In this document: in pieces, positions 1 to 8,887 of the stretch
Numbering within the stretch: the first letter of the stretch is position 1
Layout: every line of letters starts with the position of its first letter
Translations under genes and position numbers: made by a program
Notes under the pieces: generated by a model
The model's input: only the letters and a program-made list of their open reading frames with translations
Told to the model about the DNA's origin: nothing
Database searches by the model: none
Assembly (NCBI GenBank): GCA_022764505.1
Contig: JALEQJ010000008.1
Coordinates: 1 to 63,719, forward strand
DNA: 63,719 bases
Source: Phocaeicola sp.
GTDB lineage: Bacteria > Bacteroidota > Bacteroidia > Bacteroidales > Bacteroidaceae
Direction: 5' to 3'

Positions 1-45
1 AAGATTCGCTTTGTAGAGGACATCTTATGAAGCCGGTACAAGAGC

Positions 46-474
46 TTATGCGTAAGGTATTTTGGCGAGCATTTCTGCTATTTTCTCTACACCTTCTTCC
101 AAAGGTTTAGAGAGCATAGGGCGCAGAAAGAGAGAAATTTCTGCATTCAGCGTAACTTTCAATTTGGCTTCTGCTTCGCTTACGGGCAGGATTTGAATCC
201 ATAATTGCAAGGGAATAGGTGTATTATCTCCCTCAAATTTGATACATTTCTGTGGCTCACGTTCTACTATCCGAATGCAGATGGGGAAACCTTTTACATT
301 GAAAGAGATGCTGTCTGCACCTATTTGTATATTTTCCGGTAAATGCTCGGTATGTTCTTTGAGTTTGTCCAAATGCTCCATAAGGGGTTGCAAATTAGAT
401 AAATCTGCTATTTTCTCGTATACTTGTGCTTGTGTGTAAGGTACGTGCTTAATGCTACTTTCGTATTTTGACAT
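46..474 (-). CDS. SRPBCC (START-like) family protein
   Basis: A 142-residue protein with the length and alternating polar/hydrophobic strand pattern of the START/polyketide-cyclase-like (SRPBCC) ligand-binding fold. It has no signal peptide or membrane segment, so it should be cytosolic. The ligand is unknown. It lies 19 bp downstream of pyrE on the same strand and is probably cotranscribed with it; as I recall, this pairing also occurs in other Bacteroidales. The start ATG is the only good one. The stop lies 45 bp from the window edge, so whatever follows in the operon is not visible. The family call rests on overall pattern, since SRPBCC proteins have no catalytic motif to check. Confidence 0.75.
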   Translation of the reverse strand: MSKYESSIKHVPYTQAQVYEKIADLSNLQPLMEHLDKLKEHTEHLPENIQIGADSISFNVKGFPICIRIVEREPQKCIKFEGDNTPIPLQLWIQILPVSEAEAKLKVTLNAEISLFLRPMLSKPLEEGVEKIAEMLAKIPYA

Positions 475-493
475 GTAGTTTCTTTATGTTTGT

Positions 494-1129
494 TTATTTC
501 CCCGTCCATGTAGCAGGATCTTTTCTCCATGCTTGCAGGATAGGAAGGTCTTCTTCTTTTATATAATGCGTAGCCAAGGCTTCCTCCAAAACCACATTGT
601 AGTTACTCAATGTGATAAGGCGAACTCCCGACTGCTTAAAGGCTTCTTTCGCTATATCAAAACCATAGGTGAAAGAGGCTATCATACCCACAACCTCACA
701 ACCATAATTCTGAAGAGCTTGTACTGCTTTCAGACTACTGCCGCCTGTAGAAATGAGATCTTCTATTACCACGACTTTTGTACCGGGAGCCAAATCTCCT
801 TCTATCAAATTTTCTAAGCCGTGATCTTTGGGGCTGGATCTTACATAAACAAATGGTTTATTGAGTGTGTCCGCTACCAATGCACCTTGTGCTATCGCAC
901 CTGTAGCTACTCCTGCTATGGCTTCTGCTTCCGGAAATTCTTCCAATATGAGGCGAGAAATTTCCAATTTTACGAAATTCCGAAGCTCTGTATAAGAGAG
1001 CGTTTTTCTATTGTCGCAATAAATAGGAGACTTCCAGCCGGACGCCCAAGTAAAGGGGTTGGCAGGTTGAATTTTTACCGCTTTTACACTGAGGAGTTTC
1101 TGTGCGAATAATCTTTCTAATGTTTGCAT
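494..1129 (-). CDS. pyrE: Orotate phosphoribosyltransferase
   Basis: PyrE joins orotate to PRPP to make orotidine 5'-monophosphate, the fifth step of pyrimidine synthesis, in the cytosol. The 211-residue length is normal. The PRPP-binding signature VVVIEDLISTGGSS is at about residues 119-132, and the catalytic flexible-loop sequence YVRSSPKDHG at 95-104 carries the expected Lys and His. A TAnnTTTG-type box on the minus strand at 1164-1171 lies 34 bp upstream of the ATG and probably drives pyrE and the START-like gene. Nothing looks truncated. Confidence 0.97.
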   Translation of the reverse strand: MQTLERLFAQKLLSVKAVKIQPANPFTWASGWKSPIYCDNRKTLSYTELRNFVKLEISRLILEEFPEAEAIAGVATGAIAQGALVADTLNKPFVYVRSSPKDHGLENLIEGDLAPGTKVVVIEDLISTGGSSLKAVQALQNYGCEVVGMIASFTYGFDIAKEAFKQSGVRLITLSNYNVVLEEALATHYIKEEDLPILQAWRKDPATWTGK

Positions 1130-1163
1130 ATTGAAGAACCGATTTAAGCATTTCTGTTGTTTG

Positions 1164-1171
1164 CAAAGTTA
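1164..1171 (-). promoter_or_regulatory. Bacteroidota -7 box for pyrE
   Basis: On the minus strand this reads TAACTTTG, matching the TAnnTTTG element of Bacteroidota housekeeping promoters, with a TTG about 20 bp further upstream. Expected transcription start is a few bases beyond it, about 30 bp ahead of the pyrE ATG. Confidence 0.6.
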
Positions 1172-1324
1172 AAACAAGTTTTCTGTCTTTCGTAGACGAA
1201 AAGTGAAAAACTATTTGTGTCAAGTCCTATTTTACCGGCAGAGTTTGAGTGGGCGTTCCAAAATATATTTTAGCTACGTCTTCCGTCCTTTTTTATCCTA
1301 TTATTGGGAATTTCTGTTTTGTGC

Positions 1325-1403
1325 TTAAGTTTATGTAAACCTCCACTATGGTTTATATAAACTTCCATTGCGGTTTATATAAACTGTGATACGGAATAGA
1401 GAT
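1325..1403 (-). repeat. GTTTATATAAAC iterated repeat, copy 1
   Basis: Three spaced copies of a roughly 20-24 bp unit centred on the palindrome GTTTATATAAAC (or GTTTATGTAAAC) alternate with CTTCCAyyrnGG, and the tract ends TACGGAATAGAGAT. It is the same family and orientation as 51311-51390. A further degenerate piece lies at about 1963-1995. Confidence 0.7.
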
Positions 1404-1456
1404 TTTCATATTTACCTCCCTTGAATAGGAAAGCAATTCTCAAAATTCTTTTTCAG

Positions 1457-1556
1457 CACAATACCTATGGCATTGTGTTTCTGTACTCGTATAGGCAGGG
1501 TTCTACGTTTCACTCCGAACGCCTGCCCTGACAATAGCAAATCCCCGATGGGGATT
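1457..1556 (+). repeat. B-type three-hairpin repeat unit
   Basis: It consists of hairpin CACAATACCTATGGCATTGTG (1457-1477), a long stem-loop with arms GGCAGG..GTTC and GAAC..CCTGCC (1494-1529), and hairpin AATCCCCGATGGGGATT (1540-1556). Other copies are at 18014-18113 (plus), 55062-55160 (minus) and 56924-57022 (minus). Confidence 0.8.
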
Positions 1557-1697
1557 CCTTGCTCTGATGCAGTATAAGATTATACTCGCAAGCAACATCA
1601 GAATAGTGCAGTTATGATGGAAACCTCTCGTTGGTTGGTTTTCGTTTAGGTTTGTTTTCTTGAAAAGACAAGATAAATCCCTACTAATCCTTGCAAA

Positions 1698-1797
1698 ATA
1701 ACGCCATAGGTGTTATGCTTTTGTTAGGGCAGGGTTAGGAGCATAACGGATAACCCTGCCTATGCGTATCTCATCGGCATCAACCCCATAGGGGTTG
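1698..1797 (+). repeat. A-type three-hairpin repeat unit
   Basis: It consists of hairpin ATAACGCCATAGGTGTTAT (1698-1716), a stem-loop with arms GGCAGGGTTA and TAACCCTGCC (1728-1760), and hairpin CAACCCCATAGGGGTTG (1781-1797), followed by TGCTAAGGCTAAG. Other copies are at 18141-18240 (plus) and at 54801, 55249, 56795 and 57111 (all minus). Confidence 0.8.
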
Positions 1798-2072
1798 TGC
1801 TAAGGCTAAGGACGATGAGAGCTTACCATTGCATTATCTTATACTTATTTTCTTGACACTCTCAAGAAAATAGAGTTCAGACCGGTATAAAGCAGATTGA
1901 ACTGGAGGGAGATGATGTAAAGAGCGGATATATCTATTTTGAAACTCCTTCAAATCGCACTTCAGTTTATATAAATGTGGTATGGAATAGAGATTGGGTT
2001 GGGCTGTATGGAATATAAAAGAGAACTATAGGAAAAAATAGAAAACAAACTTGTCAATTCAAGCATTCAGCC

Positions 2073-2080
2073 TATCTTTG
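2073..2080 (+). promoter_or_regulatory. -7 box for the lemA operon
   Basis: TATCTTTG matches TAnnTTTG exactly, with TTG 22 bp upstream. It lies 21 bp ahead of the lemA ATG and probably starts the transcript covering lemA through the EEP-family gene. Confidence 0.7.
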
Positions 2081-2101
2081 TCTATTATAATATAGAAAGA
2101 A

Positions 2102-2692
2102 ATGAAAAAGAGTACTTGGATTATCATCGCCCTTGTAGCAGTAGTAGCTATTGCTTTCTTTTGGGGTATAGGAAAAAGAAATACATTCGTAGGATTGGAA
2201 GAAAATGTAAAAACTGCTTGGAGCCAAGTGGAAAGCCAATACCAGCGTAGAGCAGACCTTATTCCGAACCTTGTAGCTACCGTGAAAGGATATGCTGCAC
2301 ACGAAAAGGAAACATTGGAAAGTGTCATCAAAGCACGTAGTGAGGCTACCTCTACACAAATCAATGCAGATAATATGGACGAGGTGGCTCTTCAGAAATT
2401 CCAAGACAGCCAAAACGCTCTTTCTTCTGCTCTCTCAAAACTGATGGTGGTAGTAGAACGCTATCCGGAACTGAAAGCCAATGAGAACTTTATGAATTTA
2501 CAGCATCAGTTGGAAGGAACAGAAAATCGTATCGCTGTAGCTCGTCAGGATTTCAATACCGTGGCACAGACTTACAATAAGGAAATACGTCTTTTCCCCG
2601 GTAGCTTGGTAGCTTCTTTCTGTGGCTTTACTGCGCGTCCTTACTTCTCTGCACAGCCCGGTAGTGATGTAGCTCCTACAGTAGCCTTTTAA
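2102..2692 (+). CDS. lemA: LemA family protein
   Basis: A 196-residue LemA-family protein: one N-terminal membrane helix (about residues 5-22), then a long helical domain with the family pattern of a WSQVESQYQRRADLIPNLV-like segment near residues 40-60 and LFPGSLVA near the end. LemA proteins are membrane-anchored helical bundles of unknown biochemical role, commonly encoded next to TPM-domain proteins, as here (26 bp gap to the next gene). It starts a plus-strand run with the TPM and rhomboid genes, suggesting a shared role in membrane protein quality control. That role is inference. Confidence 0.93.
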   Translation: MKKSTWIIIALVAVVAIAFFWGIGKRNTFVGLEENVKTAWSQVESQYQRRADLIPNLVATVKGYAAHEKETLESVIKARSEATSTQINADNMDEVALQKFQDSQNALSSALSKLMVVVERYPELKANENFMNLQHQLEGTENRIAVARQDFNTVAQTYNKEIRLFPGSLVASFCGFTARPYFSAQPGSDVAPTVAF

Positions 2693-2718
2693 TCATTAAA
2701 AATCAAGTTGTATTCTCG

Positions 2719-3990
2719 GTGAATGTGTTTTCACAAGTGTATAGGAAGTTTCTTTGTACCTTGCTTTTAGGGTGCATAGCTCTCATTGCGTGGAGTCAAA
2801 AGGTATATACAGTTTCCGATGTCCCCAATGTGCAGGTAACAGACCAAACACAGTTTGTCTCTGATCCGGACTTACTCATAGAACCCTCCGTAAAAACAGC
2901 ACTCAATGATAGTCTGGCGCAATTCCGGAAGACGTATCAAGTAGATTTTGCTATCGTGGTACTACCCTCTATAGGGAATGCTGCAATAGAAGACTTCTCC
3001 GTGCGTCTGTTTCGTACTTGGGGCTTAGGCAATAAGAAAGCAAACAATGGTTTACTCCTTTTGGTCGTAATGGATCAGCGTGCTATGCGTTTTGAAGTCG
3101 GTTATGGATTGGAAGGCGTAATGACAGATGCTATGTCTGCTTCCATACAGAGGCATCATATCATTCCCTATTTCAAAGAAGGAGATTATAGCAAAGGTAT
3201 ATTAGAAGGTGTAAAAGCTATTTCTACCATACTTAGAACAGGAGAACTGCCTGAGGTGGAGCACGAAGATGAGGAGGATTTAGATCCTTCTGTCCTTTTC
3301 TTTGGTATGGGTATTGCCTCGTTGTTCATTGGAGCAGTTATATGGGGTAGCTACAGACAGACATTGAAACGTATAAATACTCCGCAACAAGCACGTGCGC
3401 AATGGAATACCTTGCAACAAAACAAAAAAGATTATCTCATACTTATAGGTATTCTCTGTCTTCCGCTACTTTATTTCTTATATAGAATGAGTAGGAAAGA
3501 AATGACGCGCATCGGTACCTTGATGCGTAAATGTCCTCAGTGTGGTACAGAGAATATGCAAGCCTTGCCCGCACAAATGGTGCCTGCTTTACTCTCACCG
3601 GTAGAAAATTTGGAACAAAAAATAGGCTCACGCAAATATTCGGCTTACGAGTGCGCCCATTGCAAATTTCAAGAGATAAGCAAGATAGACGTTCCTCATA
3701 CGGCTTACGAAAACTGTCCTCGTTGCAATGCTAAGACCTACCGCAGAGAAAAGAACGTAACCCGTTTCCGAAAAGGACTACAGCCCTATCTCCGTTTACA
3801 CTATAAATGCTTAGCTTGTTCACACGAAGGCTATAAAGACGAAAAGGATTTTACGGGAGGAGGAAGCATCGGTGCTTTTCCATTGGGAAGAGGCAGAGGA
3901 TTCGGTGGTGGTAGCTTGGGTGGCGGTAGCATTGGCGGCGGCTGGGGCGGCGGTATGTCTGGTGGCGGTGGTGCTACAGGCAGATGGTAA
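2719..3990 (+). CDS. TPM-domain membrane protein with two zinc ribbons
   Basis: 423 residues. A signal peptide (about 1-27) precedes a TPM domain (about 45-165, with VVLPSIGN, WGLGNKKANNGLLLLV and RFEVGYGLEG), which is usually extracytoplasmic. Two membrane segments follow near residues 195 and 245, then two zinc-ribbon-like halves (CPQCG ~271 / CAHC ~312 and CPRC ~333 / CLAC ~365) and a Gly/Ser-rich tail. The tail resembles the GGG-SGGGG ends of YgcG-like proteins. The start is a GTG 26 bp after lemA; no ATG fits the signal peptide. The zinc-ribbon part would be cytosolic if the two segments are both membrane-spanning. Function is unknown beyond the TPM-LemA association. Confidence 0.85.
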   Translation: MNVFSQVYRKFLCTLLLGCIALIAWSQKVYTVSDVPNVQVTDQTQFVSDPDLLIEPSVKTALNDSLAQFRKTYQVDFAIVVLPSIGNAAIEDFSVRLFRTWGLGNKKANNGLLLLVVMDQRAMRFEVGYGLEGVMTDAMSASIQRHHIIPYFKEGDYSKGILEGVKAISTILRTGELPEVEHEDEEDLDPSVLFFGMGIASLFIGAVIWGSYRQTLKRINTPQQARAQWNTLQQNKKDYLILIGILCLPLLYFLYRMSRKEMTRIGTLMRKCPQCGTENMQALPAQMVPALLSPVENLEQKIGSRKYSAYECAHCKFQEISKIDVPHTAYENCPRCNAKTYRREKNVTRFRKGLQPYLRLHYKCLACSHEGYKDEKDFTGGGSIGAFPLGRGRGFGGGSLGGGSIGGGWGGGMSGGGGATGRW

Positions 3991-4032
3991 TATCCTCTCT
4001 CCTTATTTTAGAATAAAAACAAAAAGAAAATT

Positions 4033-4707
4033 ATGCAGTTTCAATCCATTCCGGCAGTAACAAAAAATCTCCTTATTATCAATGCGCTTTGCTTCTTAGG
4101 GAGCTTAGCGGCAGAACGTTCGGGTGTAGACTTAGGGCAGTTATTGGGTTTGCATATCTATACAGCCACAGACTTTAAGTTCTACCAGTTTTTTACTTAT
4201 ATGTTTATGCACGCAGGATTTGAACATTTGTTCTTCAATATGTTCGCACTCTTTATGTTCGGTCCTGCATTGGAAAGAATTTGGGGAACACGCAGGTTCC
4301 TTATCTTCTACCTTGTCTGTGGTATAGGTGCCGGTCTTGTCCAAGAAGTTGTACAGCTTATTTATTATGGACAACTACTTAGTGGCTACGATTGGATAAA
4401 CACGGGCGAATCCCTCGTCAGTAAAGCAGACTTTCTCAATGAAATATATACGGTAGGAGCTTCCGGAGCTGTTTATGGCATTCTATTGGCTTTCGGTATG
4501 ACTTACCCTAATGCTCCTCTTTTTATATTCCCATTTCCATTCCCTATCAAAACCAAGTACTACATTATGGGCTTAGTGGTCTTGGAAATTGTATTAGGTT
4601 TGTCTATGAGAGATAGCGTAGCGCATACGGCACACTTGGGAGGAATGTTCTTTGCAGGTGTGATGATTTATTTGTGGAGGAAGAAGAATGGTTATTCAGC
4701 GTTTTAA
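4033..4707 (+). CDS. Rhomboid family intramembrane serine protease
   Basis: 224 residues with about six membrane helices. The catalytic serine is in GASGAVYG (about residues 141-148) and the catalytic histidine in HTAHLGG (about 198-204); the HAGFEHLFFNM segment with conserved His and Asn residues is near residue 60. Rhomboids cut transmembrane helices within the membrane; the substrate is unknown. Its last 20 bp overlap the next rhomboid gene, so translation is probably coupled. All catalytic residues are present. Confidence 0.95.
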   Translation: MQFQSIPAVTKNLLIINALCFLGSLAAERSGVDLGQLLGLHIYTATDFKFYQFFTYMFMHAGFEHLFFNMFALFMFGPALERIWGTRRFLIFYLVCGIGAGLVQEVVQLIYYGQLLSGYDWINTGESLVSKADFLNEIYTVGASGAVYGILLAFGMTYPNAPLFIFPFPFPIKTKYYIMGLVVLEIVLGLSMRDSVAHTAHLGGMFFAGVMIYLWRKKNGYSAF

Positions 4708-5563
4708 GCAGAGTGATATAGTAACCCAATTACTGTATATAAACATTGGGTTGTTTTTCCTATTTATTTGGATAAAAGTATTGTTCACACTGTTCAATGC
4801 TCCGCTATGGGGTGAGCAGTGGTTGGCTTTGTCTACGCACCCCATACAAGTTTTGAAAACGCCTTGGACGCTTATCAGCTATATGTTTCTCCACGTAGAT
4901 GTACTGCATCTGCTTTTCAATATGCTGCTACTTTGGTTCTTCGGGAAGATATTTTTGGGTATGTTTTCTGCCAAGCATCTACTGGGTTTGTATTTCTTAG
5001 GAGGTATATTGGGAGGAGTGTTTTTTATACTTGCTTACAATGTGTTTCCTTATTTTACGGAGCGTCCACATTCATCTTTGCTTATGGGTTCTTCGGCTTC
5101 TGTTTTAGGAATAGCCATAGCTACAGCTGTTTACACTCCCAATACACAAGTCTTGCTCCTACTCTTTGGTAAAGTACGACTGAAATATCTCGCTTGGTTT
5201 ATGGTAGCAACAGATTTATTGCTTCTTACTTCGGACAATGCAGGGGGACATTTCGCACATTTGGGTGGCGCAGTAGCAGGCTGGTTGTTTGTTTGGGGAT
5301 TTAGAAAAGGCATAGACTTCACTGCTTGGATAAATATCGTGATAGATCTATTTCGTGGAATTTCTTTTCAGAAACCGAAACAGCCCAAGATGAAGGTACA
5401 CCATACACGCACAGCTCAACAGGCTACTCAGACACAGAAAACAGAAACTCATAGTGCAGCTTCATCAGAAATAGAACCCATCTTAGAAAAATTGCGACAG
5501 TCCGGCTATAGCAGCCTCTCTGCTACAGAAAAAAAACAATTGTTCGATGCCAGCAAACGTTAA
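4688..5563 (+). CDS. Second rhomboid family protease with cytosolic tail
   Basis: 291 residues. The rhomboid core spans about residues 15-205, with the serine in GSSASVLG (about 133-140) and the histidine in HFAHLGG (about 187-193), so both catalytic residues are kept. A hydrophilic tail of about 80 residues follows, ending in a short helix (PILEKLRQSGYSSLSATEKK) that resembles the C-terminal helix seen on many Bacteroidota rhomboids. The ATG lies inside the end of the upstream rhomboid gene and the 3' end overlaps the next gene by 17 bp, so the three genes form one tightly packed unit. Substrate unknown. Confidence 0.93.
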   Translation: MVIQRFKQSDIVTQLLYINIGLFFLFIWIKVLFTLFNAPLWGEQWLALSTHPIQVLKTPWTLISYMFLHVDVLHLLFNMLLLWFFGKIFLGMFSAKHLLGLYFLGGILGGVFFILAYNVFPYFTERPHSSLLMGSSASVLGIAIATAVYTPNTQVLLLLFGKVRLKYLAWFMVATDLLLLTSDNAGGHFAHLGGAVAGWLFVWGFRKGIDFTAWINIVIDLFRGISFQKPKQPKMKVHHTRTAQQATQTQKTETHSAASSEIEPILEKLRQSGYSSLSATEKKQLFDASKR

Positions 5564-6659
5564 TATATGGGATACCATCAAGCGGGTGATGCGTTTTTCG
5601 CTTCACTATCCACCTTTACTTATCAATTTAGGAGTAGGTGTGGTACTTCTGTTTTGTGCTTATAGTCCTTATATTTCTCCGATAGCACACCCTTATTGGG
5701 CATGTGCCGGATTACTTTTCCCTTTCTTTGTATTGGGAAATGCTATGTTTCTTTTCTATTGGTTAGTGGTACGCAGGAAATTTCTCATCGTACCGCTGTT
5801 TTTTTTCGTGCTTTCGTGGGCACCATTGAGAGCCTATATGCCTATCAATTTCGGAGGAAAACAGACAGAACAGACAGGAGATACCCTACGGGTGCTTACT
5901 TACAATACTATGAACCTATTTACAGAAATACGTGAGGAGGGAGTGAGCATATTCCCCTCCTGGGAATATGTGAAGAATCAAAATGCAGATATTGTGTGTA
6001 TTCAGGAGTTTCCACTCTATTTGGATAAAGCACTGGAGGAAGTGAAAAAGCAGTACCCGTATAGCCATGGGCATAGATTGGTAGGCGGGAATGGTTTGCT
6101 TTTTCTTTCCAAGTATCCTATTCTTTCTTACGAGACTATAAACTATCCCAGCGACTCCAATGGAAGTGTAGCTTTCTATGTAAAATACAAGAAGGATACA
6201 TTGTTGGTAGTAAATAACCATTTGGAGTCCAATAGAATCAATGACCATGATAAAGAAGCCTATAGCGAACTATTGCACAAACCTTCCAAGAGTAATATAG
6301 TAAAAAAAGGCTGGTCGCTTCTTACAAAACTGGCTAAAGCATCTGCTGTGCGCTCCGTACAAGCCGATAGCGTGGCAAGTTATGTAAAAAGACAGCATCG
6401 TCCGCTGACGATTGTTTGTGGCGACTTGAATGACTCTCCTATTTCTTATACTCGCAGAAGAATTTCTCAAGGACTTACAGATGCTTTTATGACTCGTGGA
6501 AATGGAGTAGGTTTTACTTACAATAAGAGCAGAATGTATTTTCGTATAGATCACCTCTTCGTGGGAAGTGGATTTCAGGTAGTAGATTGTAGAATAGACA
6601 AGACTATAGATACTTCGGATCATTATCCTATGTGGACGGTCTTGCGAATACCTCGATAG
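5547..6659 (+). CDS. Endonuclease/exonuclease/phosphatase family membrane protein
   Basis: 370 residues. Three predicted membrane helices in the first ~95 residues are followed by an EEP (DNase I-like) domain. Catalytic motifs are visible: TYNTMN at the domain start, the metal-binding Glu in CIQEF, NNHLES, GDLNDSP, and the closing DHYPM. The family includes Mg-dependent nucleases and lipid or sugar phosphatases; the membrane anchor favours an envelope substrate such as a phospholipid, but this is inference. The ATG overlaps the upstream rhomboid gene by 17 bp, which makes this the last gene of the packed lemA-TPM-rhomboid run. Confidence 0.88.
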   Translation: MPANVNIWDTIKRVMRFSLHYPPLLINLGVGVVLLFCAYSPYISPIAHPYWACAGLLFPFFVLGNAMFLFYWLVVRRKFLIVPLFFFVLSWAPLRAYMPINFGGKQTEQTGDTLRVLTYNTMNLFTEIREEGVSIFPSWEYVKNQNADIVCIQEFPLYLDKALEEVKKQYPYSHGHRLVGGNGLLFLSKYPILSYETINYPSDSNGSVAFYVKYKKDTLLVVNNHLESNRINDHDKEAYSELLHKPSKSNIVKKGWSLLTKLAKASAVRSVQADSVASYVKRQHRPLTIVCGDLNDSPISYTRRRISQGLTDAFMTRGNGVGFTYNKSRMYFRIDHLFVGSGFQVVDCRIDKTIDTSDHYPMWTVLRIPR

Positions 6660-6664
6660 TTCTC

Positions 6665-6672
6665 TATCTTTG
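6665..6672 (+). promoter_or_regulatory. -7 box for the M3 peptidase gene
   Basis: TATCTTTG, an exact TAnnTTTG match, begins 5 bp after the EEP-gene stop codon and lies 55 bp ahead of the M3 peptidase ATG. It implies a separate transcript for the peptidase. Confidence 0.65.
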
Positions 6673-6727
6673 TAACCTATAGAACAAAATCAATCTTATA
6701 TTATAAACTAAAAACTACAAAAAGGAG

Positions 6728-8827
6728 ATGAAAAAATTACTTTTAGCGGCTGCTGTAGGAAGCATTATGTGCGCCTGTGGTGGTCAAACGAAGACGGAAG
6801 AAAATCCTTTCTTCGCAGAGTTTCAAACCACTTATGGAACTCCGGACTTTAATAAAATACAATTTGCGCATTATGAACCAGCTTTTATGCGTGGTATAGA
6901 GCAGCAAAATGAAGAAATTAAAGCTATCGTAGAAAATAAAGAAGCTCCTACTTTTGAGAATACCATCGTAGCTTTGGATAACAGTGGCGAGATATTGACA
7001 CGTGTTTCCAATGTATTCTACGCACTTACCGGTGCAGATACAAACGATGAGTTCAAAGCATTGGAAGAAAAAATGGCTCCTGTATTGTCCGAACACAGCG
7101 ACAATATCTATCTAAACGAGGACTTGTTCAAACGTGTGAATGCTGTACACGAAGCAGAAGCAAAAGGGGAAATTACTCTCACTACAGAACAACACTATCT
7201 CTTGGATAAGTATTACAAGAAATTTGTTCGTTCGGGAGCAGGTCTTGATGCAGAAAAACAAGCACGCCTAAGAGAAATAAACAAAGAACTCTCTTCTTTG
7301 ACACTCTCTTTCAGCAAGCATATACTGAATGAAACAAACAGCTTCAAGCTCGTAGTAGACAAAGCAGAAGACTTGGCTGGTCTGCCGGAAACTGTAAAAA
7401 CAGCAGCTGCAGAAGAAGCAAAGGCTGCAGGATTGGAAGGCAAGTGGCTTTTCACACTGCAAGAATCATCTCGTACACCATTGCTACAATATGCAGAAAA
7501 CCGCGACTTGCGTAAGCAAATCTACCTTGCAAACATCAATAAGGGTAACAATAACGATGACAATGATAACAAAGACATCCTAAAACGTATCTTGGAACTA
7601 CGCTTGGAAAAAGCTAAGATCATGGGTTTTGAAACGCATGCAGCTTACACTTTGGACGACACTATGGCGAAGACACCAAAGAACGTATTGGACTTCCTCT
7701 ACAGTTTGTGGAGCCACTCTTTGAACAGCGCAAAAGAAGAAGTGGCAGAACGCCAAGCAATGATGGATAAAGAAGGCAAAGGCGAAACTTTGGAAGGCTG
7801 GGACTGGTGGTACTATGGAGAAAAAGTACGTCAAGAAAAGTACAATTTGAGCGAAAGCGAAATTCAGCCATATTTCAGCTATGACAATGTATTGCAAGGG
7901 CTTTTCTATACTGTAAACAAACTCTTTGGTATCACTTTGACACCGGATAATACTATTCCGGTTTACAACGATGATGTGAAAGCCTATGTAGTAACAGATG
8001 CAGATGGATCACACTTGGGAGTATTCTTTGCAGATTATATTCCACGTGCAGGTAAGAGAGGTGGTGCATGGATGAGCAATTTCCGAGAACAAAAAGGAGA
8101 CATTCGTCCACATATCTACAATGTAGGTAGCTTCACAAAACCAACAGCAGATACACCCGCACTCCTTACTTTGGACGAAGCCAGCACGCTCTTCCACGAG
8201 TTTGGACATACACTACATGGTATGCTTACACGCTGTAACTATGCAGGAATTTCCGGTACTGCTGTAGCAAGAGACTTCGTAGAACTTCCTTCACAATGGT
8301 TGGAACACTGGGTTACTGCACCGGAAGTAATGAAAGTATATGCTAAGCACTATAAAACAGGAGAAGTAATTCCAGATGAGTTGATCGCAAAAATAGAACG
8401 TGCAGGACACTTTAACCAAGGATTCCGTACTACAGAACTTTTGGCTGCTTCTATCTTGGATATGGAACTTCACAACCTCACTTCTTACGAGGGTATGAAT
8501 GTAGCAGACTTTGAAAAGAACTTGATGGATAAGCTCGGCTTGATCCCACAAATAGTATCACGTTATCGTGCTACTTACTTCAATCATATAGTAGGTGGTT
8601 ATGATGCAGGCTACTACAGCTATTTGTGGGCAGAACGTTTGGAAGCAGATGCTTTCGAGGCATTCGTAGAAAAGAACGACATCTTCCACAAAGAAACAGC
8701 AGATGCTTTCCGTAAGTTCATCTTGGAAAAAGGTGGTTCGGAAGATCCAATGAAACTCTATGTAAGTTTCCGTGGTAAAGAGCCAAGTATAGAACCTTTA
8801 CTCCGCAATCGTGGATTGAAGAAATAA
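6728..8827 (+). CDS. dcp: M3 family peptidyl-dipeptidase, lipoprotein
   Basis: 699 residues. The zinc-binding signature HEFGHTLHG is at about residues 489-497, with the third ligand expected in the downstream EFVELPSQ segment. Length and sequence fit the M3A (Dcp/oligopeptidase) family, which removes dipeptides from the C-termini of short peptides. The N-terminus (MKKLLLAAAVGSIMCACGG) is a lipoprotein signal with the lipidated Cys near residue 18, so the enzyme is probably periplasmic and membrane-anchored. It stands alone: its own promoter box is at 6665 and a strong terminator is at 8848. It likely feeds on peptides imported by this protein-degrading lifestyle (inference). Confidence 0.93.
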   Translation: MKKLLLAAAVGSIMCACGGQTKTEENPFFAEFQTTYGTPDFNKIQFAHYEPAFMRGIEQQNEEIKAIVENKEAPTFENTIVALDNSGEILTRVSNVFYALTGADTNDEFKALEEKMAPVLSEHSDNIYLNEDLFKRVNAVHEAEAKGEITLTTEQHYLLDKYYKKFVRSGAGLDAEKQARLREINKELSSLTLSFSKHILNETNSFKLVVDKAEDLAGLPETVKTAAAEEAKAAGLEGKWLFTLQESSRTPLLQYAENRDLRKQIYLANINKGNNNDDNDNKDILKRILELRLEKAKIMGFETHAAYTLDDTMAKTPKNVLDFLYSLWSHSLNSAKEEVAERQAMMDKEGKGETLEGWDWWYYGEKVRQEKYNLSESEIQPYFSYDNVLQGLFYTVNKLFGITLTPDNTIPVYNDDVKAYVVTDADGSHLGVFFADYIPRAGKRGGAWMSNFREQKGDIRPHIYNVGSFTKPTADTPALLTLDEASTLFHEFGHTLHGMLTRCNYAGISGTAVARDFVELPSQWLEHWVTAPEVMKVYAKHYKTGEVIPDELIAKIERAGHFNQGFRTTELLAASILDMELHNLTSYEGMNVADFEKNLMDKLGLIPQIVSRYRATYFNHIVGGYDAGYYSYLWAERLEADAFEAFVEKNDIFHKETADAFRKFILEKGGSEDPMKLYVSFRGKEPSIEPLLRNRGLKK

Positions 8828-8847
8828 GTATCTATTAGAATAAAAGA

Positions 8848-8887
8848 AAAACCGGCATAACTCTTTCTGGAGTTATGCCGGTTTTTT
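8848..8887 (+). terminator. Terminator after the M3 peptidase
   Basis: Arms AAACCGGCATAACTC and GAGTTATGCCGGTTT form a 15 bp perfect stem with a 6-base loop, followed by a run of T. It lies 20 bp after the stop codon. Confidence 0.9.

Larger units (their letters stand above)
1247..1866 (+). repeat. Long dispersed intergenic element, copy 1
   Basis: This roughly 620 bp stretch aligns in order with 17785-18308: the same CAAAATATATTTT-type start, the GTTTATATAAAC iterated repeat, the linker ending CTCAAAATT, the B three-hairpin unit, the A three-hairpin unit, and an end near a TTGACAcTcTCAA-like sequence. The right end, read in reverse (GAGAGTGTCAA), resembles the left end of copy 2 (GAGAGTGTGTCAA), suggesting terminal inverted repeats. 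This copy carries about 110 bp extra between its B and A units. No plausible gene lies in 1130-2101; short ORFs there are not protein-like. Confidence 0.6.

Noticed and set aside
1846-1871. ATTTTCTTGA-CACTC-TCAAGAAAAT hairpin considered as a terminator
   Set aside because: It lies at the end of the dispersed element, no gene reads into it from the left, and in copy 2 the pairing is not kept; it is treated as part of the element's end.
2059-2413. Minus-strand ORFs opposite lemA
   Set aside because: They are antisense shadows of a clear lemA gene and lack family similarity.
4688-5563. Second rhomboid considered as a pseudoprotease
   Set aside because: The catalytic Ser (GSSASVLG) and His (HFAHLGG) are both present.
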